DNA of 44,538 nucleotides from contig WJJM01000068.1 of the NCBI GenBank assembly GCA_014729675.1, forward strand, positions 1 to 44,538. Reading direction: 5' to 3'. Shown here one piece after another: positions 35,501 through 44,538 of the stretch. The notes under the pieces were generated by a model. It did not search any database. It was not told the DNA's origin and saw only the letters and a list, made by a program, of their open reading frames with translations. The first letter of the stretch is position 1; the number at the start of each line of letters is the position of its first letter. This DNA is from Candidatus Woesearchaeota archaeon. Lineage in GTDB: Archaea; Nanobdellota; Nanobdellia; Woesearchaeales; WJKL01. The position numbers and the translations under genes were made by a program.

Positions 35501-38500
35501 GGGAGCACTGCCAAAATGTTTCTATTCCCATAGATATAAACATTTCAGGAGGGCCTTATGCAGCTGACTGGAACGCTACATTGAACATCTGGATAGATTA
35601 TAATAAGGATGGGAACTGGGCTGATTCTCCATGGTCTCAAGATACTGTGATGTGCGGCATGCAATCGGTTTCTGAATGGGTTGTCCAAAATGATGTTGCT
35701 GCGCAGCTGAACTTTGGAGGTTTTGGTCCTGGACAGATAATACATTATGCAAATTTTACTGCTTTTTCAAACATATCAGGTTATACATGGATGAGAGTGC
35801 AGGTAACTCCAGGCCCTATAAATTCTATGCAGTATGCAGACGGTTCAGGCCCTGCTGTGTGTTATGAAGATGGAGAGACTGAAGATTATTATGTGAATAT
35901 AACTTATCTTGAAGAAGAGGAAGAAGGATATTTCCAGAATCTAAGCATATCAAAAACATCTTTAGATGACAATGTAACTAATGGAAGCACTGCTGAATTT
36001 TTGATAAACATAACAAATACAGGAAATATCAATTTTTCATCTGTTGAATTAAATGATAGCTATGATATTAATTTCTTAAATTACAGCAGTTCAAGCAAAG
36101 CCTATGAAGATAATGCATATGATGGAGATATAATATGGGTTGTTCATGACCTTGCTTCTGACAGTTCTTCTTTGATATATGTAAATTTCACTGCTCTTGA
36201 TGTTGGAAATACAACCAACCATATTTTTGCTGAGAACAGCACAGGCTCTTTAATGGGGTATGATAATGAAAGTATTGAAATCTTAGGGGAAGGAGAGGAA
36301 GAAGTTCAGGAAAACGTGACAAACCTAAGCTGCGAGGTGACAACAAACTGTACATATACAAAAGTTCTTGGGTTGTCTTCTTTGACAAATGCGCATGCTG
36401 AATTAGCTAATGAATCTAACTATAATTATAGCATATGCTGCAGAGATATAAGCAATACTGTAAATATAGTCAATGATTCAGGAACAGTTTTTATCAGGCT
36501 GAGTGATTCTACAAATGCGCACGTAGAGCTTCCAAGCGAGGGGAATTATGCTCATGACGCTTATATAGGCACTGATTCTTTATCAAATTCAGTAGAATGC
36601 AGTTATCTAAACACAAGCGGAGCATGCTCTGAAAATACAACTTGTCTGATGACTCTCCCTACAAATATCAGCGGAAATACAAATCTCCAGCCAGGAGATT
36701 GCGTCACTAATCCTTATCTTACTTCTGTATGCTGCGGAATTGTCGAAGACAGCGCTCCTATTGTCACGCTATTATCTCCTGCAGACAATCATTACAATGA
36801 CAGCGCAGAGCCTGAAGAGATATTGTTCAACTGCTCTGCAACTGATGACAAGCTTGTAGATAATATCTCAATGTATCTGACTGATAAAGATGATACAAAC
36901 TTTAAGATAAATTATAGCTGCGATATAGATGCTGCAAAAGGAAGCTGCAGCAAAAGGCTTAACCTTACAAACGGAAACTATACATGGAACTGCGCTGCTT
37001 ATGATAACATAAGCCAGGAGACATGGGGAAATAACAGGACAATAGTGGTAAATTATACTGCATGCATACCAGAACTTGTTAATACAACATGGACAGAATG
37101 GATAAATATAAGTTGTGTATCTGGCAAGATGAACCAAAGTAGAAATAGAACACAGTACGATAATAATAGCTGTGGAATAATAGCTAACCAGACATTCTAT
37201 GAATATCAGCTTGTAGGTCCGGATTATGAAAATACAACCTGGGGCGACTGGATGAACCTTACATGTGTCGGCAGCCAGATGAACCAAAGCAGAAACAGAA
37301 CACAGTATGATGAATATGGCTGCGCTCCAAGTATAACTCACTATGATTACCAGCTTGTAGGCCCTAATTATGAAAATACCTCTTGGTCAGACTGGATCAA
37401 CATCTCCTGTTTGCCTGATGATACCATGAACCAAAGCAGAAACAGAACACAGTATGATGAATATGGCTGCGCTGCCAACCAGACATTTATAGAATACAGG
37501 CATACAGAATTCTGTGATTATTGCACCCCTAACATGACAAACACTTCATGGAGAGCATATTATAATATAAGCCCGTGTTATGAGAATGACACTATAGAGC
37601 AGGAAAGGAACAGGACGCAGTATGATTCAACCTATTGCGGGGAAGTGGGAAATACAACTTTCTTTGAACAGCAGATTATAGCATGCATAAATCCCCCTTC
37701 AAGTGTTACAGGCTTGGTGAATATCTCTTCAACAAACGAGACAATAAACTGGACATGGACAAATCCATCAGAAGCTGACTTTAACTCAACAATCCTTTAT
37801 CTCAATGGAAGCAACATCATCAACCTTTCAAGCACGATAGATTCATATAAGGCGGCAGGGCTGCAGCCTAATTCATCTTATAATCTTACTGTGCATACAA
37901 AAGATCATAATGGCAATATAAACTATACTGATGTGAGCAATATTGCACAAACAACCAGAAATCCAATACTTCCTATTGCTGATAACTTCAGCGGAGAGTA
38001 TGGGACAACCAATTTCTCAGATGTGTCAGATATCACAAATGTAAAAAATCTTACCTTAGCAAGAGCAGGAGGAAGAATAAAATTCCCTGGATCTTATGGG
38101 GTTGATGCTGAAGCAGAAAATTATGATCTGAATGTTTTAATAGGGGATGGTTTTGTAAGCGTGAATACTTCTGCATTGGATACCAGCTTCAATGCTTCTG
38201 CTGAGATTACTATAAACAATGTAAGCTGTCCTTCTACTGTGTATTATGGTGGAGGATTGTATAGTTCTTCTCAAGAGATTGTAGGAGAAGGCAACGTATG
38301 TGATGCTGGAACTGATCCAAGCTGTACAAATGTAACCTGTATGGGGAACATATTAACATTTACAACAAGCCATTTCACAGGATTTGCATCTGCTGCAACA
38401 GCTAACCTCACTATATGGGATGAAACTGATAATACTGTAAAAGCTCCAGATGAACAGATAAGATTCTTTGCTAACTATACAAATTCAACAGGAGAGATAG

Positions 38501-41500
38501 AAGGGGCGAACTGCACTATCAATTTTAATTCCAGCCTGAACAATAATATGGGCTGGAACGCAACTTCAAGACTGTATGAATACAACAGAAGCTTTTCAAG
38601 CACTGGAATGTATGGCTGGAATGCAACATGCAACAAGACCGGTTATGATACATTGACTGCTTCAGACACTGTTATTGTCATGTATAATAATACAGTTCCA
38701 GGCATGGATATGATAAGCCTTAATCCAAATACAGGAATGAACAATACTGCTGTAAATGTAACTTCTATAGGTGCAAATGATACTGACGGACAGCAGTTAA
38801 GATTAGAATGCGGGGATTCAACAGGAAATTATAATCTTTGTACTGGAAATTATGGAAGCCCTGAAAGAAGCTGCATATTCAACAGCCCATGGGATGATGA
38901 TTCCACACATCAAGTGTATTGTGCTGTATATGACGGAGTAAACTATTCTATAGAAAGAAATAATCAGTTTTTTGCAGACAATACTGCTCCTGTAACTTTG
39001 GCTGTGCATAATATTGAGGGAGACAGTACAACAAAATATTGGGATTCTGTAGAGGATAACAAGACACTGATACAGGTAATACTTAATGAAAGCGAAGTTA
39101 ACTGTAGATGGAGCATAGTAGATGCAAAATATGATGATATATCTTCAGCTAATGAATGTGCTGTGCAGGGAAGTCTTGCAAGCTGCAATGTTACGCCTTC
39201 ATCCCAGATCAATGAGACTAATGTCACTATATCCTGCGAAGACAAATATGGAAATGACCAGAATGTTTCACAGAATCTAGAAGTTATATATGGTGTTGAC
39301 TGGACAAAGCCGACAGTATATACCACAAACAATGGCATGATAAATCCTCCTGGATACTCAATAACATTTGTAGAAACAGATGTGCCTGCAGGAACAGAGA
39401 TAATGACATGGTACTGCAACGATACATCTGACAACTGCACACCTTCAACCAGTATAGACAACGGCTCAACAGTGTCTTATTATGGAAGAGGAAATTGGTA
39501 TGTAAAATGGAATGCCACAGATGAAGCTGGAAACGTGAACATGTCTGGACAGACAGTTGTAATGATAAACATACTTCCAGATGTGACAATGCATTGGTAT
39601 GAAGATCTGGTGAATCACACTTTCAATGTATATATAAATGCTTCAGACATTGATAATTCACAGAACTTAAGCTGCCAGATATTCCACAGGCATGCTGCAG
39701 GAGGAGCATGGAATATAACCAACATGAGCCTTTACAGCGGAACACTGACAAACGGATCATTTATGGGGAATATATCTGAAGCTGACGGATATACAGGGCT
39801 GGATAATATAGAATCATTTGTTAACTGTACAGACGGAGTTGAATATTATAATTCAAGCCCGAGCACACATATACTGCCTAACTATCTTCCAACAAGGCCA
39901 GTTGTTGACCTTATTCCAGACAATGCAACAACAACTAACAATCTTATATGCAATATCACTAATACAAGCACAGATATTGACGGAGATGATATCAATTATA
40001 CTTATGAGTGGTATAGGGATGGAATCCTAAACAGGACAGTCTATTATACTAATGACACATATAATGTACTTTCAGCAGACAACACTACAAAGCATGAGAA
40101 CTGGAACTGTACTGTAATCCCTTACGACAATTATGAGAATGGAACTTCTGACAGTGATGATATAACTATAGCCAATACTCCTCCTGCCCAGCCTACAGTA
40201 AATATAATTCCTGGGCTGCCGATAACAACAGATGATCTCAATTGCAGTGTTACAGGAACTGATGCTGATAATGACAGCCTTAACTATACATATAGATGGT
40301 ATAAGGATGGAGACTTCAATTACAGTGTTTATACAAACAAGACAAGCATCATACTTGGAAAGAGCAACACTACAAAAGGAGAAGAGTGGAACTGCAGTGT
40401 AATTGCTTATGACGGAGAAGAAAACGGGAGCATGAGCTCTGATTCTACAGTAATACAGAATGCCCCCCCTAGTGCTGCTTCTGGATTTAATCCAAGAAAG
40501 TTCCACAACCTTACCCAAAAGGTCAAGTGGACAGAAGGTATCGATCCTGACGGAGACAGCGTAAGTTCTTATCTTTGTGTTTCAACAAATTCAACATGGA
40601 GAGATGCAGATGTTTGTGATGTTGTAAATCTTGCGCTTACAGCAACTCCAGATTATACATTTAATCTGGGAGAACTGCAGCATATAGGAGAATCAAGGAC
40701 ATATTATGTAAGGATAATAGAGACAGACGGGCTGCTTAACAGTGTAGATTATGACACTAACTTCAACCTGACGAACTTAAGGCCAAATGCTACTGCTGTT
40801 GATGTTATGCCTAATATGCCTAACAGTCTGGATACATTAATATGCAACTATTCTTTTAATGACGGAGATGAGGATGGAGAGAATGTTAGTGGTGCAGAAT
40901 TTAAATGGTATGTGCAAGATGAAGGAGCAGGGGCATTTGTTGAGCAGGCAGGACAGACAAATAAGACATTGGATACTGGGTTTGACAGGGATGATGTTGT
41001 CAAGTGCGCTGCTTTGGTTGAAGATGAATACGGGCTTAATGATTCAGCATACAGGAATGGATCAACAGAGCTGATATTGAACGCTCCTCCAAATATTGCA
41101 ATAGATCTGGTTCCAGACAATGCATCCTCTTCAGATAATCTTATATGCAATGTCACTTCATCATATGATGTTGACGGAGATAACCTGAACTATACTTATG
41201 AGTGGTATAAAGATGATATATTTAACAGGAGCATATATACAAACCAGACCTTTGATATTATCGGAGCCGGGAATACAAGTGATTATGAGAAATGGCTCTG
41301 CAATGTGACTCCTTATGATGGTATTGTAAATGGAACTGCTATAAGTGATTATGTTGTTGTTGGAAATGCCCCTCCTAGTTTTGTATCTGCTGTGGATGAT
41401 GCTGATATAATAAAGGGTGGAGATAATGTAACTGTATCTACAGAATCATCTGATGAAAATGGAGATATGATCTGGCTTTATGTATGCAATTCAACAAGCG

Positions 41501-44500
41501 TATCAAGTGCAGGATGCAATGACAAGCAGTACTGCAGCAATCTGACTTCTTTAGCAAATGCTTCATGCAGTTTTGCTTCTGAGATAGACAATAATCTGCA
41601 CAAATGGTATGCATATCTTTATGATAACAGGACAGTGCAAGCAGTGAATGATTTTGAAGGCAACTATACTACTGATTCAGATGCTCCTATAACAGATGAT
41701 GACAGTGTGAGTGATACGACATGGTATAGCAGTTATGTGAATATCTCCCTGAATGCAACTGATAATATTGCAGGAGTTAACAGGACATATTATTGTGTCT
41801 ATGATGCAGGGGAGGCAGCATGCACTCCAAATATCTTAAGCTATAATAATCCAAGATCTGTAGAGATAAACTGTTCAGGAGAAGAGAGCTGCCAGCAGAT
41901 CATAAGATATTATTCAGCAGATAATGTTGAAAATGTTGAGGGTGTGAAAGAGAGCTTTAAGGTAAACATCGCTGTAGGTAGCACTGTAAACAATACAAAT
42001 GCTACAAACAGCACTATCATCAATAGCACCATCATCAATTCTACTATAATCAACTCAACGATCATAAATTCAACAGTTATCAATTCAACGATACTTAACA
42101 GCACAAAAGTAAACTGTACTATAATCGACAGTATCATAGAGAATTCAGTCAATTATAATTGTGAGTTGCGAGATGTAGGAGAATATGGTTCCAGGATAAA
42201 TGACAGTGATTTCAACCAGAGCTTTGTGAATGAGTCAACTATATGGAATCTTTCTGGATTTGGAGATATAAGATATGATAATGTATATGGCGGCAATCTT
42301 AGCTATAATAATTATACCTATGCTGTAAATTCAACCCTTCCTAGCCCTTGGAGCCTGCAGAACATATATGCCCAGTGCGGCGACGGAGTGTGTGCTGGAG
42401 AAAATGTTTGCGGACCTGACAACAATTACCCTAACTGCAACTATGACTGCGGACCATGTCCTGGAACTGCAACAGCACCATCTGGAGGCGGAGGCGGAGC
42501 ATCCAGGAGATCTATATGTGTTGAGCAATGGCAATGCAGACCATGGGGTATATGCTATCCTAATGGTACTCAATATAGGGAATGCTGGGACATGAACAGA
42601 TGCGATGATCTCTATAATCAAAGGATAGTTACAAGAATCAACAAGACACAAAAGCCAGCAACGTACAGGGCTTGCAGTTATGTAAAAGAATGTTATCCTG
42701 AGAACAACTTATTTGGTCCTTTAACATTAAACAGGACATTCAAAACTTATGATGACTCATACCCTGGATCAGAACATCTCCCTGAAAACTATATCCTGTA
42801 TATAGGCAATACTCTTTTTGGAAATGTGGTTTCCGATGAACCTATAAAAGACATAAGGAAGTATAACTATAACTTTGATGCAACTCCTGGAGAATATCTT
42901 CTTTATGTGGGCAACAATGATGATGCTTCTGTTATAATCGAGATAAATGGAAGAGGGGTGGTAAATCCCTATGATTTCAATCCATCTGTTCATGTAATCA
43001 CAAGGAAGATCAATCTAAGCAGCCAAAACAAGATAGATATAGAGCTAAGAAGCAAACCTGGTTCAAGCATAGTGGTGTGGATAGGGGAATTATGTTCTTG
43101 CAGTGTAGATTCACAGTGCAATGGAGAATCATTTGAATGCGATAATGAGGGCATATGCGTAAGCAAACCTTCTTGCGAAGATGGAATAAAGAATCAGGAT
43201 GAGACTGGCATCGACTGCGGAGGAAGTATGTGCGAAGCGTGTGTTGAGATGCCTGCAGCAATAATCCCAAGGATGACACCTTATGAGCATATCATGAATT
43301 TTGCTGTAGAAAATATTGTCTGGCCTATAAGTGATTTTGTAAGATATGCTTATATGCCTTTTGTTAGGGATACAATAACTGCAACAGGAAAAGCATTCTA
43401 TGGAATCGCGAGTGGAACATATAGTGCTGTCATTTCTCTGTATGGCGAAGTTTCATCTTATCTTATTGAGAAATATATCCCTGCAAGCATGAGACTTCTG
43501 GAAACTATCTATGATTCTGCATCTTCTTTCATAGTTGAAGACTATATCCCTTTCAGCATGTCCGTATTAGGCGGACTCTGGAATGGTGTGAGAATATTGA
43601 CCAATAGTCTTGGATCCTTAGTTACAGATATAATAATCCCTTTTGCATCATATATAGTGAAGGAGACATATGATTATGTGGCAAATGTGTACATTCCATG
43701 GAGCATGCAGATAATAGGCAATGTTTCATCCATTACAGGGGACGCATTGGATGCTTTGACTGATACAATATATAGATCTGCAAAAGATACTGCGAGATGG
43801 AGCTGGGAGACAGGCATTGATATGCTTAACTCTACCAAAGATGGACTGGTTAATGCAGGATCATTTGTCAAAGAAGAATATATCCCGTGGTCTTTAGACA
43901 TTATAGGTGACAATCTTATCGGATTCTTGATGACTCTTATCCTTGTTGCAGCTGTAATTCTTGTAGTGTATGGATCAAGGAACTACGAGACTATAGAGAT
44001 GTACAGAAGATATACTAATGTAAAGATAAAGAGAGGGCTTGAAGAAAGAAGGAAGAGGCTTGAGAAACAGAAGAAAGCAAGGGATGAAGCTGAGAAAAAG
44101 AAAATGCTTCGGGAGAAGAAAGAAAAAGAAAAAGAACAGAGGCTGGAAAGAGAGAAAAAGATCAAACAAGAAAAAGAGAAAGAAAAAGCCTATATATCAT
44201 CTGAGCTTGAGAGAAGGTTTGAAAAAGAGAAAAAAAGGATAGAAGAGGAAAGAAAGAAGAAAGCAGAAGAAGAAGCAAAAGAAGAGAAAAAGAAATTTGA
44301 TGAAAGACAAAGAAGACTAGAGCATAAGAAGAGATTACAGGAAGCAAAAGAAAAACACAGGAAAGAGATTGAAGAAGAAAAAGAGAAAGAAAAAGCCTAT
44401 ATCCAGCAAGAGCTTGAAAGAAGGTTCAGGGCTGAGAAGAAAAGGATTGCTGAAGAGAAAGTCAGGAAAGACATTAAAGAGAAAAAGCTGACAAAAAAAC

Positions 44501-44538
44501 AGATAAAAGATATAGAAAAGCAAAGGCAAAAAAATATA
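32542..44538 (+). CDS. Giant subtilase (S8) multidomain surface protein, C-terminal TM and cytoplasmic coiled coil; 3'-truncated by window (>=3999 aa)
   Basis: Frame coherent at every point checked to 44538. N-terminal TM; I9-like region; catalytic triad IIDTG (33601), DHGTH (33745), GTSMATPHAAG (34231); GEVED-like, DUF11-like, TSP1-like, FN3-like and Ig/PKD-like modules; TM at ~43906-43975; charged coiled coil to the edge. Confidence 0.9.
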   Translation, partial: MIAEEKGGKGTVILFLLALVSLAFLLYVEFNGLEDITGRNVLDFSNVSLDGYNDSIIVEFNASGEKIVYIELEERTYSLARMDIVGRNETGEYPYIPRVDVLDDGEFEWANTGRFDSAEETDDFSSDLNLYISNCGEYPCPVPIKVYSDSAGIIELKNLYLVFGGEAEQPLPPASSPISSLEPAKIDSGIEEEIQEKSEAKVIVVLKDEPVETGMTGITGQPVKEIRKDIFKEKKAERLEKIKQKVKEKQEKVLSELELEDKTERGILGIAQEKKAEFKLERKYSTVNAFSGKVTEEGLRKLEDNPDVEAVYLVPTLHISLDDTVPLIQADHMHNYSVDGENITGKGQTICIIDTGIQTDHPDFQNRVIDEYCYCTASDYGNGGCCHDNTNESDVGDDDNDHGTHCAGIAAADGTVVGVAPESNLIAIKVCDSSGDCDGDDMMAGMDWCIANSTRYNISVISMSLGDWNPHSPGNCPDWMDSSINNAHDSDILFVSASGNTGNTTGIDYPACSQNTTGIGAVTKSDVIWTGTSRHPDLLDILAPGAGVYSTVPTDNYATNTGTSMATPHAAGAAALIYQYAELEGLSFSVDDVVELMIDNGKTIGDYSRVDFSGIFLKLEENITANLTAYSLGKEGIGKIGFYNYTEFGNILDRINISYNYAEIDASSALEYNKSAIITLDGLNFDSPFVEYFNGTEFEECNSTTDPACINISYNGSRFVFNVSHFTGFRAAEGGNDSGEGVESATITKTALNESVINGSIIQFIVNITNTGITDFTNYELTDRFNKSYINYTGANRTPDDIRYDGGEIEWLINLSAGESEIFLINFTTYTVGNTTNIIDMENSTGSSIGYDNESIEVLEEEEEETRLYDLGDAPDSCNHFYTDMETDPSMFSSGITADYPTVHNTTLKDNCGKTYGPCHENYFLILGRNITFEDEADVGNDEDFPDNNIKPNANESDFDSVIGTSFGMDDGLGSTGINYTNDMFNWEHCQNVSIPIDINISGGPYAADWNATLNIWIDYNKDGNWADSPWSQDTVMCGMQSVSEWVVQNDVAAQLNFGGFGPGQIIHYANFTAFSNISGYTWMRVQVTPGPINSMQYADGSGPAVCYEDGETEDYYVNITYLEEEEEGYFQNLSISKTSLDDNVTNGSTAEFLINITNTGNINFSSVELNDSYDINFLNYSSSSKAYEDNAYDGDIIWVVHDLASDSSSLIYVNFTALDVGNTTNHIFAENSTGSLMGYDNESIEILGEGEEEVQENVTNLSCEVTTNCTYTKVLGLSSLTNAHAELANESNYNYSICCRDISNTVNIVNDSGTVFIRLSDSTNAHVELPSEGNYAHDAYIGTDSLSNSVECSYLNTSGACSENTTCLMTLPTNISGNTNLQPGDCVTNPYLTSVCCGIVEDSAPIVTLLSPADNHYNDSAEPEEILFNCSATDDKLVDNISMYLTDKDDTNFKINYSCDIDAAKGSCSKRLNLTNGNYTWNCAAYDNISQETWGNNRTIVVNYTACIPELVNTTWTEWINISCVSGKMNQSRNRTQYDNNSCGIIANQTFYEYQLVGPDYENTTWGDWMNLTCVGSQMNQSRNRTQYDEYGCAPSITHYDYQLVGPNYENTSWSDWINISCLPDDTMNQSRNRTQYDEYGCAANQTFIEYRHTEFCDYCTPNMTNTSWRAYYNISPCYENDTIEQERNRTQYDSTYCGEVGNTTFFEQQIIACINPPSSVTGLVNISSTNETINWTWTNPSEADFNSTILYLNGSNIINLSSTIDSYKAAGLQPNSSYNLTVHTKDHNGNINYTDVSNIAQTTRNPILPIADNFSGEYGTTNFSDVSDITNVKNLTLARAGGRIKFPGSYGVDAEAENYDLNVLIGDGFVSVNTSALDTSFNASAEITINNVSCPSTVYYGGGLYSSSQEIVGEGNVCDAGTDPSCTNVTCMGNILTFTTSHFTGFASAATANLTIWDETDNTVKAPDEQIRFFANYTNSTGEIEGANCTINFNSSLNNNMGWNATSRLYEYNRSFSSTGMYGWNATCNKTGYDTLTASDTVIVMYNNTVPGMDMISLNPNTGMNNTAVNVTSIGANDTDGQQLRLECGDSTGNYNLCTGNYGSPERSCIFNSPWDDDSTHQVYCAVYDGVNYSIERNNQFFADNTAPVTLAVHNIEGDSTTKYWDSVEDNKTLIQVILNESEVNCRWSIVDAKYDDISSANECAVQGSLASCNVTPSSQINETNVTISCEDKYGNDQNVSQNLEVIYGVDWTKPTVYTTNNGMINPPGYSITFVETDVPAGTEIMTWYCNDTSDNCTPSTSIDNGSTVSYYGRGNWYVKWNATDEAGNVNMSGQTVVMINILPDVTMHWYEDLVNHTFNVYINASDIDNSQNLSCQIFHRHAAGGAWNITNMSLYSGTLTNGSFMGNISEADGYTGLDNIESFVNCTDGVEYYNSSPSTHILPNYLPTRPVVDLIPDNATTTNNLICNITNTSTDIDGDDINYTYEWYRDGILNRTVYYTNDTYNVLSADNTTKHENWNCTVIPYDNYENGTSDSDDITIANTPPAQPTVNIIPGLPITTDDLNCSVTGTDADNDSLNYTYRWYKDGDFNYSVYTNKTSIILGKSNTTKGEEWNCSVIAYDGEENGSMSSDSTVIQNAPPSAASGFNPRKFHNLTQKVKWTEGIDPDGDSVSSYLCVSTNSTWRDADVCDVVNLALTATPDYTFNLGELQHIGESRTYYVRIIETDGLLNSVDYDTNFNLTNLRPNATAVDVMPNMPNSLDTLICNYSFNDGDEDGENVSGAEFKWYVQDEGAGAFVEQAGQTNKTLDTGFDRDDVVKCAALVEDEYGLNDSAYRNGSTELILNAPPNIAIDLVPDNASSSDNLICNVTSSYDVDGDNLNYTYEWYKDDIFNRSIYTNQTFDIIGAGNTSDYEKWLCNVTPYDGIVNGTAISDYVVVGNAPPSFVSAVDDADIIKGGDNVTVSTESSDENGDMIWLYVCNSTSVSSAGCNDKQYCSNLTSLANASCSFASEIDNNLHKWYAYLYDNRTVQAVNDFEGNYTTDSDAPITDDDSVSDTTWYSSYVNISLNATDNIAGVNRTYYCVYDAGEAACTPNILSYNNPRSVEINCSGEESCQQIIRYYSADNVENVEGVKESFKVNIAVGSTVNNTNATNSTIINSTIINSTIINSTIINSTVINSTILNSTKVNCTIIDSIIENSVNYNCELRDVGEYGSRINDSDFNQSFVNESTIWNLSGFGDIRYDNVYGGNLSYNNYTYAVNSTLPSPWSLQNIYAQCGDGVCAGENVCGPDNNYPNCNYDCGPCPGTATAPSGGGGGASRRSICVEQWQCRPWGICYPNGTQYRECWDMNRCDDLYNQRIVTRINKTQKPATYRACSYVKECYPENNLFGPLTLNRTFKTYDDSYPGSEHLPENYILYIGNTLFGNVVSDEPIKDIRKYNYNFDATPGEYLLYVGNNDDASVIIEINGRGVVNPYDFNPSVHVITRKINLSSQNKIDIELRSKPGSSIVVWIGELCSCSVDSQCNGESFECDNEGICVSKPSCEDGIKNQDETGIDCGGSMCEACVEMPAAIIPRMTPYEHIMNFAVENIVWPISDFVRYAYMPFVRDTITATGKAFYGIASGTYSAVISLYGEVSSYLIEKYIPASMRLLETIYDSASSFIVEDYIPFSMSVLGGLWNGVRILTNSLGSLVTDIIIPFASYIVKETYDYVANVYIPWSMQIIGNVSSITGDALDALTDTIYRSAKDTARWSWETGIDMLNSTKDGLVNAGSFVKEEYIPWSLDIIGDNLIGFLMTLILVAAVILVVYGSRNYETIEMYRRYTNVKIKRGLEERRKRLEKQKKARDEAEKKKMLREKKEKEKEQRLEREKKIKQEKEKEKAYISSELERRFEKEKKRIEEERKKKAEEEAKEEKKKFDERQRRLEHKKRLQEAKEKHRKEIEEEKEKEKAYIQQELERRFRAEKKRIAEEKVRKDIKEKKLTKKQIKDIEKQRQKNI
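42004..42125 (+). repeat. (I-I-N-S-T)n pentapeptide repeat tract within the giant protein
   Basis: ATNSTIINSTIINSTIINSTIINSTVINSTILNSTKVNCTII. Confidence 0.9.

Noticed and set aside
33520-43913. Many minus-strand ORFs of 60-165 aa opposite the giant gene
   Set aside because: Low-complexity antisense shadows of a coherent plus-strand domain protein; no recognisable motifs or RBS support.
1-44538. tRNA genes, rRNA genes, CRISPR arrays, IS elements
   Set aside because: No T-loop GGTTCRA context within a cloverleaf, no regularly spaced direct repeats with spacers, no transposase-like ORF found by eye on either strand.

Overview
This 44.5-kb window is AT-rich, gene-dense and archaeal, most likely from a DPANN (Woesearchaeota/Pacearchaeota-like) genome. 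It carries a short Nop5 plus fibrillarin, RFC large subunit, archaeal-type ValRS, GlyRS, CysRS, an ArsR/Zn-finger/IscS/IscU operon, GalT, a radical SAM protein, a MacB-type ABC exporter operon, several secreted proteins with VPEFS...TM...KRKK tails, a tandem pair of HExxH proteins, and a >12-kb ORF that runs off the right edge. That ORF encodes a giant subtilase-type surface protein with a cytoplasmic coiled-coil tail. The strongest unexpected signal is in cysS. The frame is interrupted at codon ~32, inside the CGPTVY motif, by a 33-nt segment with an in-frame TAA. Removing exactly nt 6829-6861 restores [13 protein letters not shown], and the segment folds into a near-canonical archaeal bulge-helix-bulge (BHB) splicing substrate. 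A split LAGLIDADG-type ORF ends 4 nt upstream of the cysS ATG. Other notable items: a membrane-anchored HNH ORF between nop5 and fibrillarin, a Nop5 without its N-terminal domain, a candidate structured ncRNA, a shared promoter element upstream of two distant genes, a radical SAM protein with a CX4CX2C motif, and an (I-I-N-S-T)n pentapeptide tract in the giant protein. All calls are by eye from the sequence; no database search was run.
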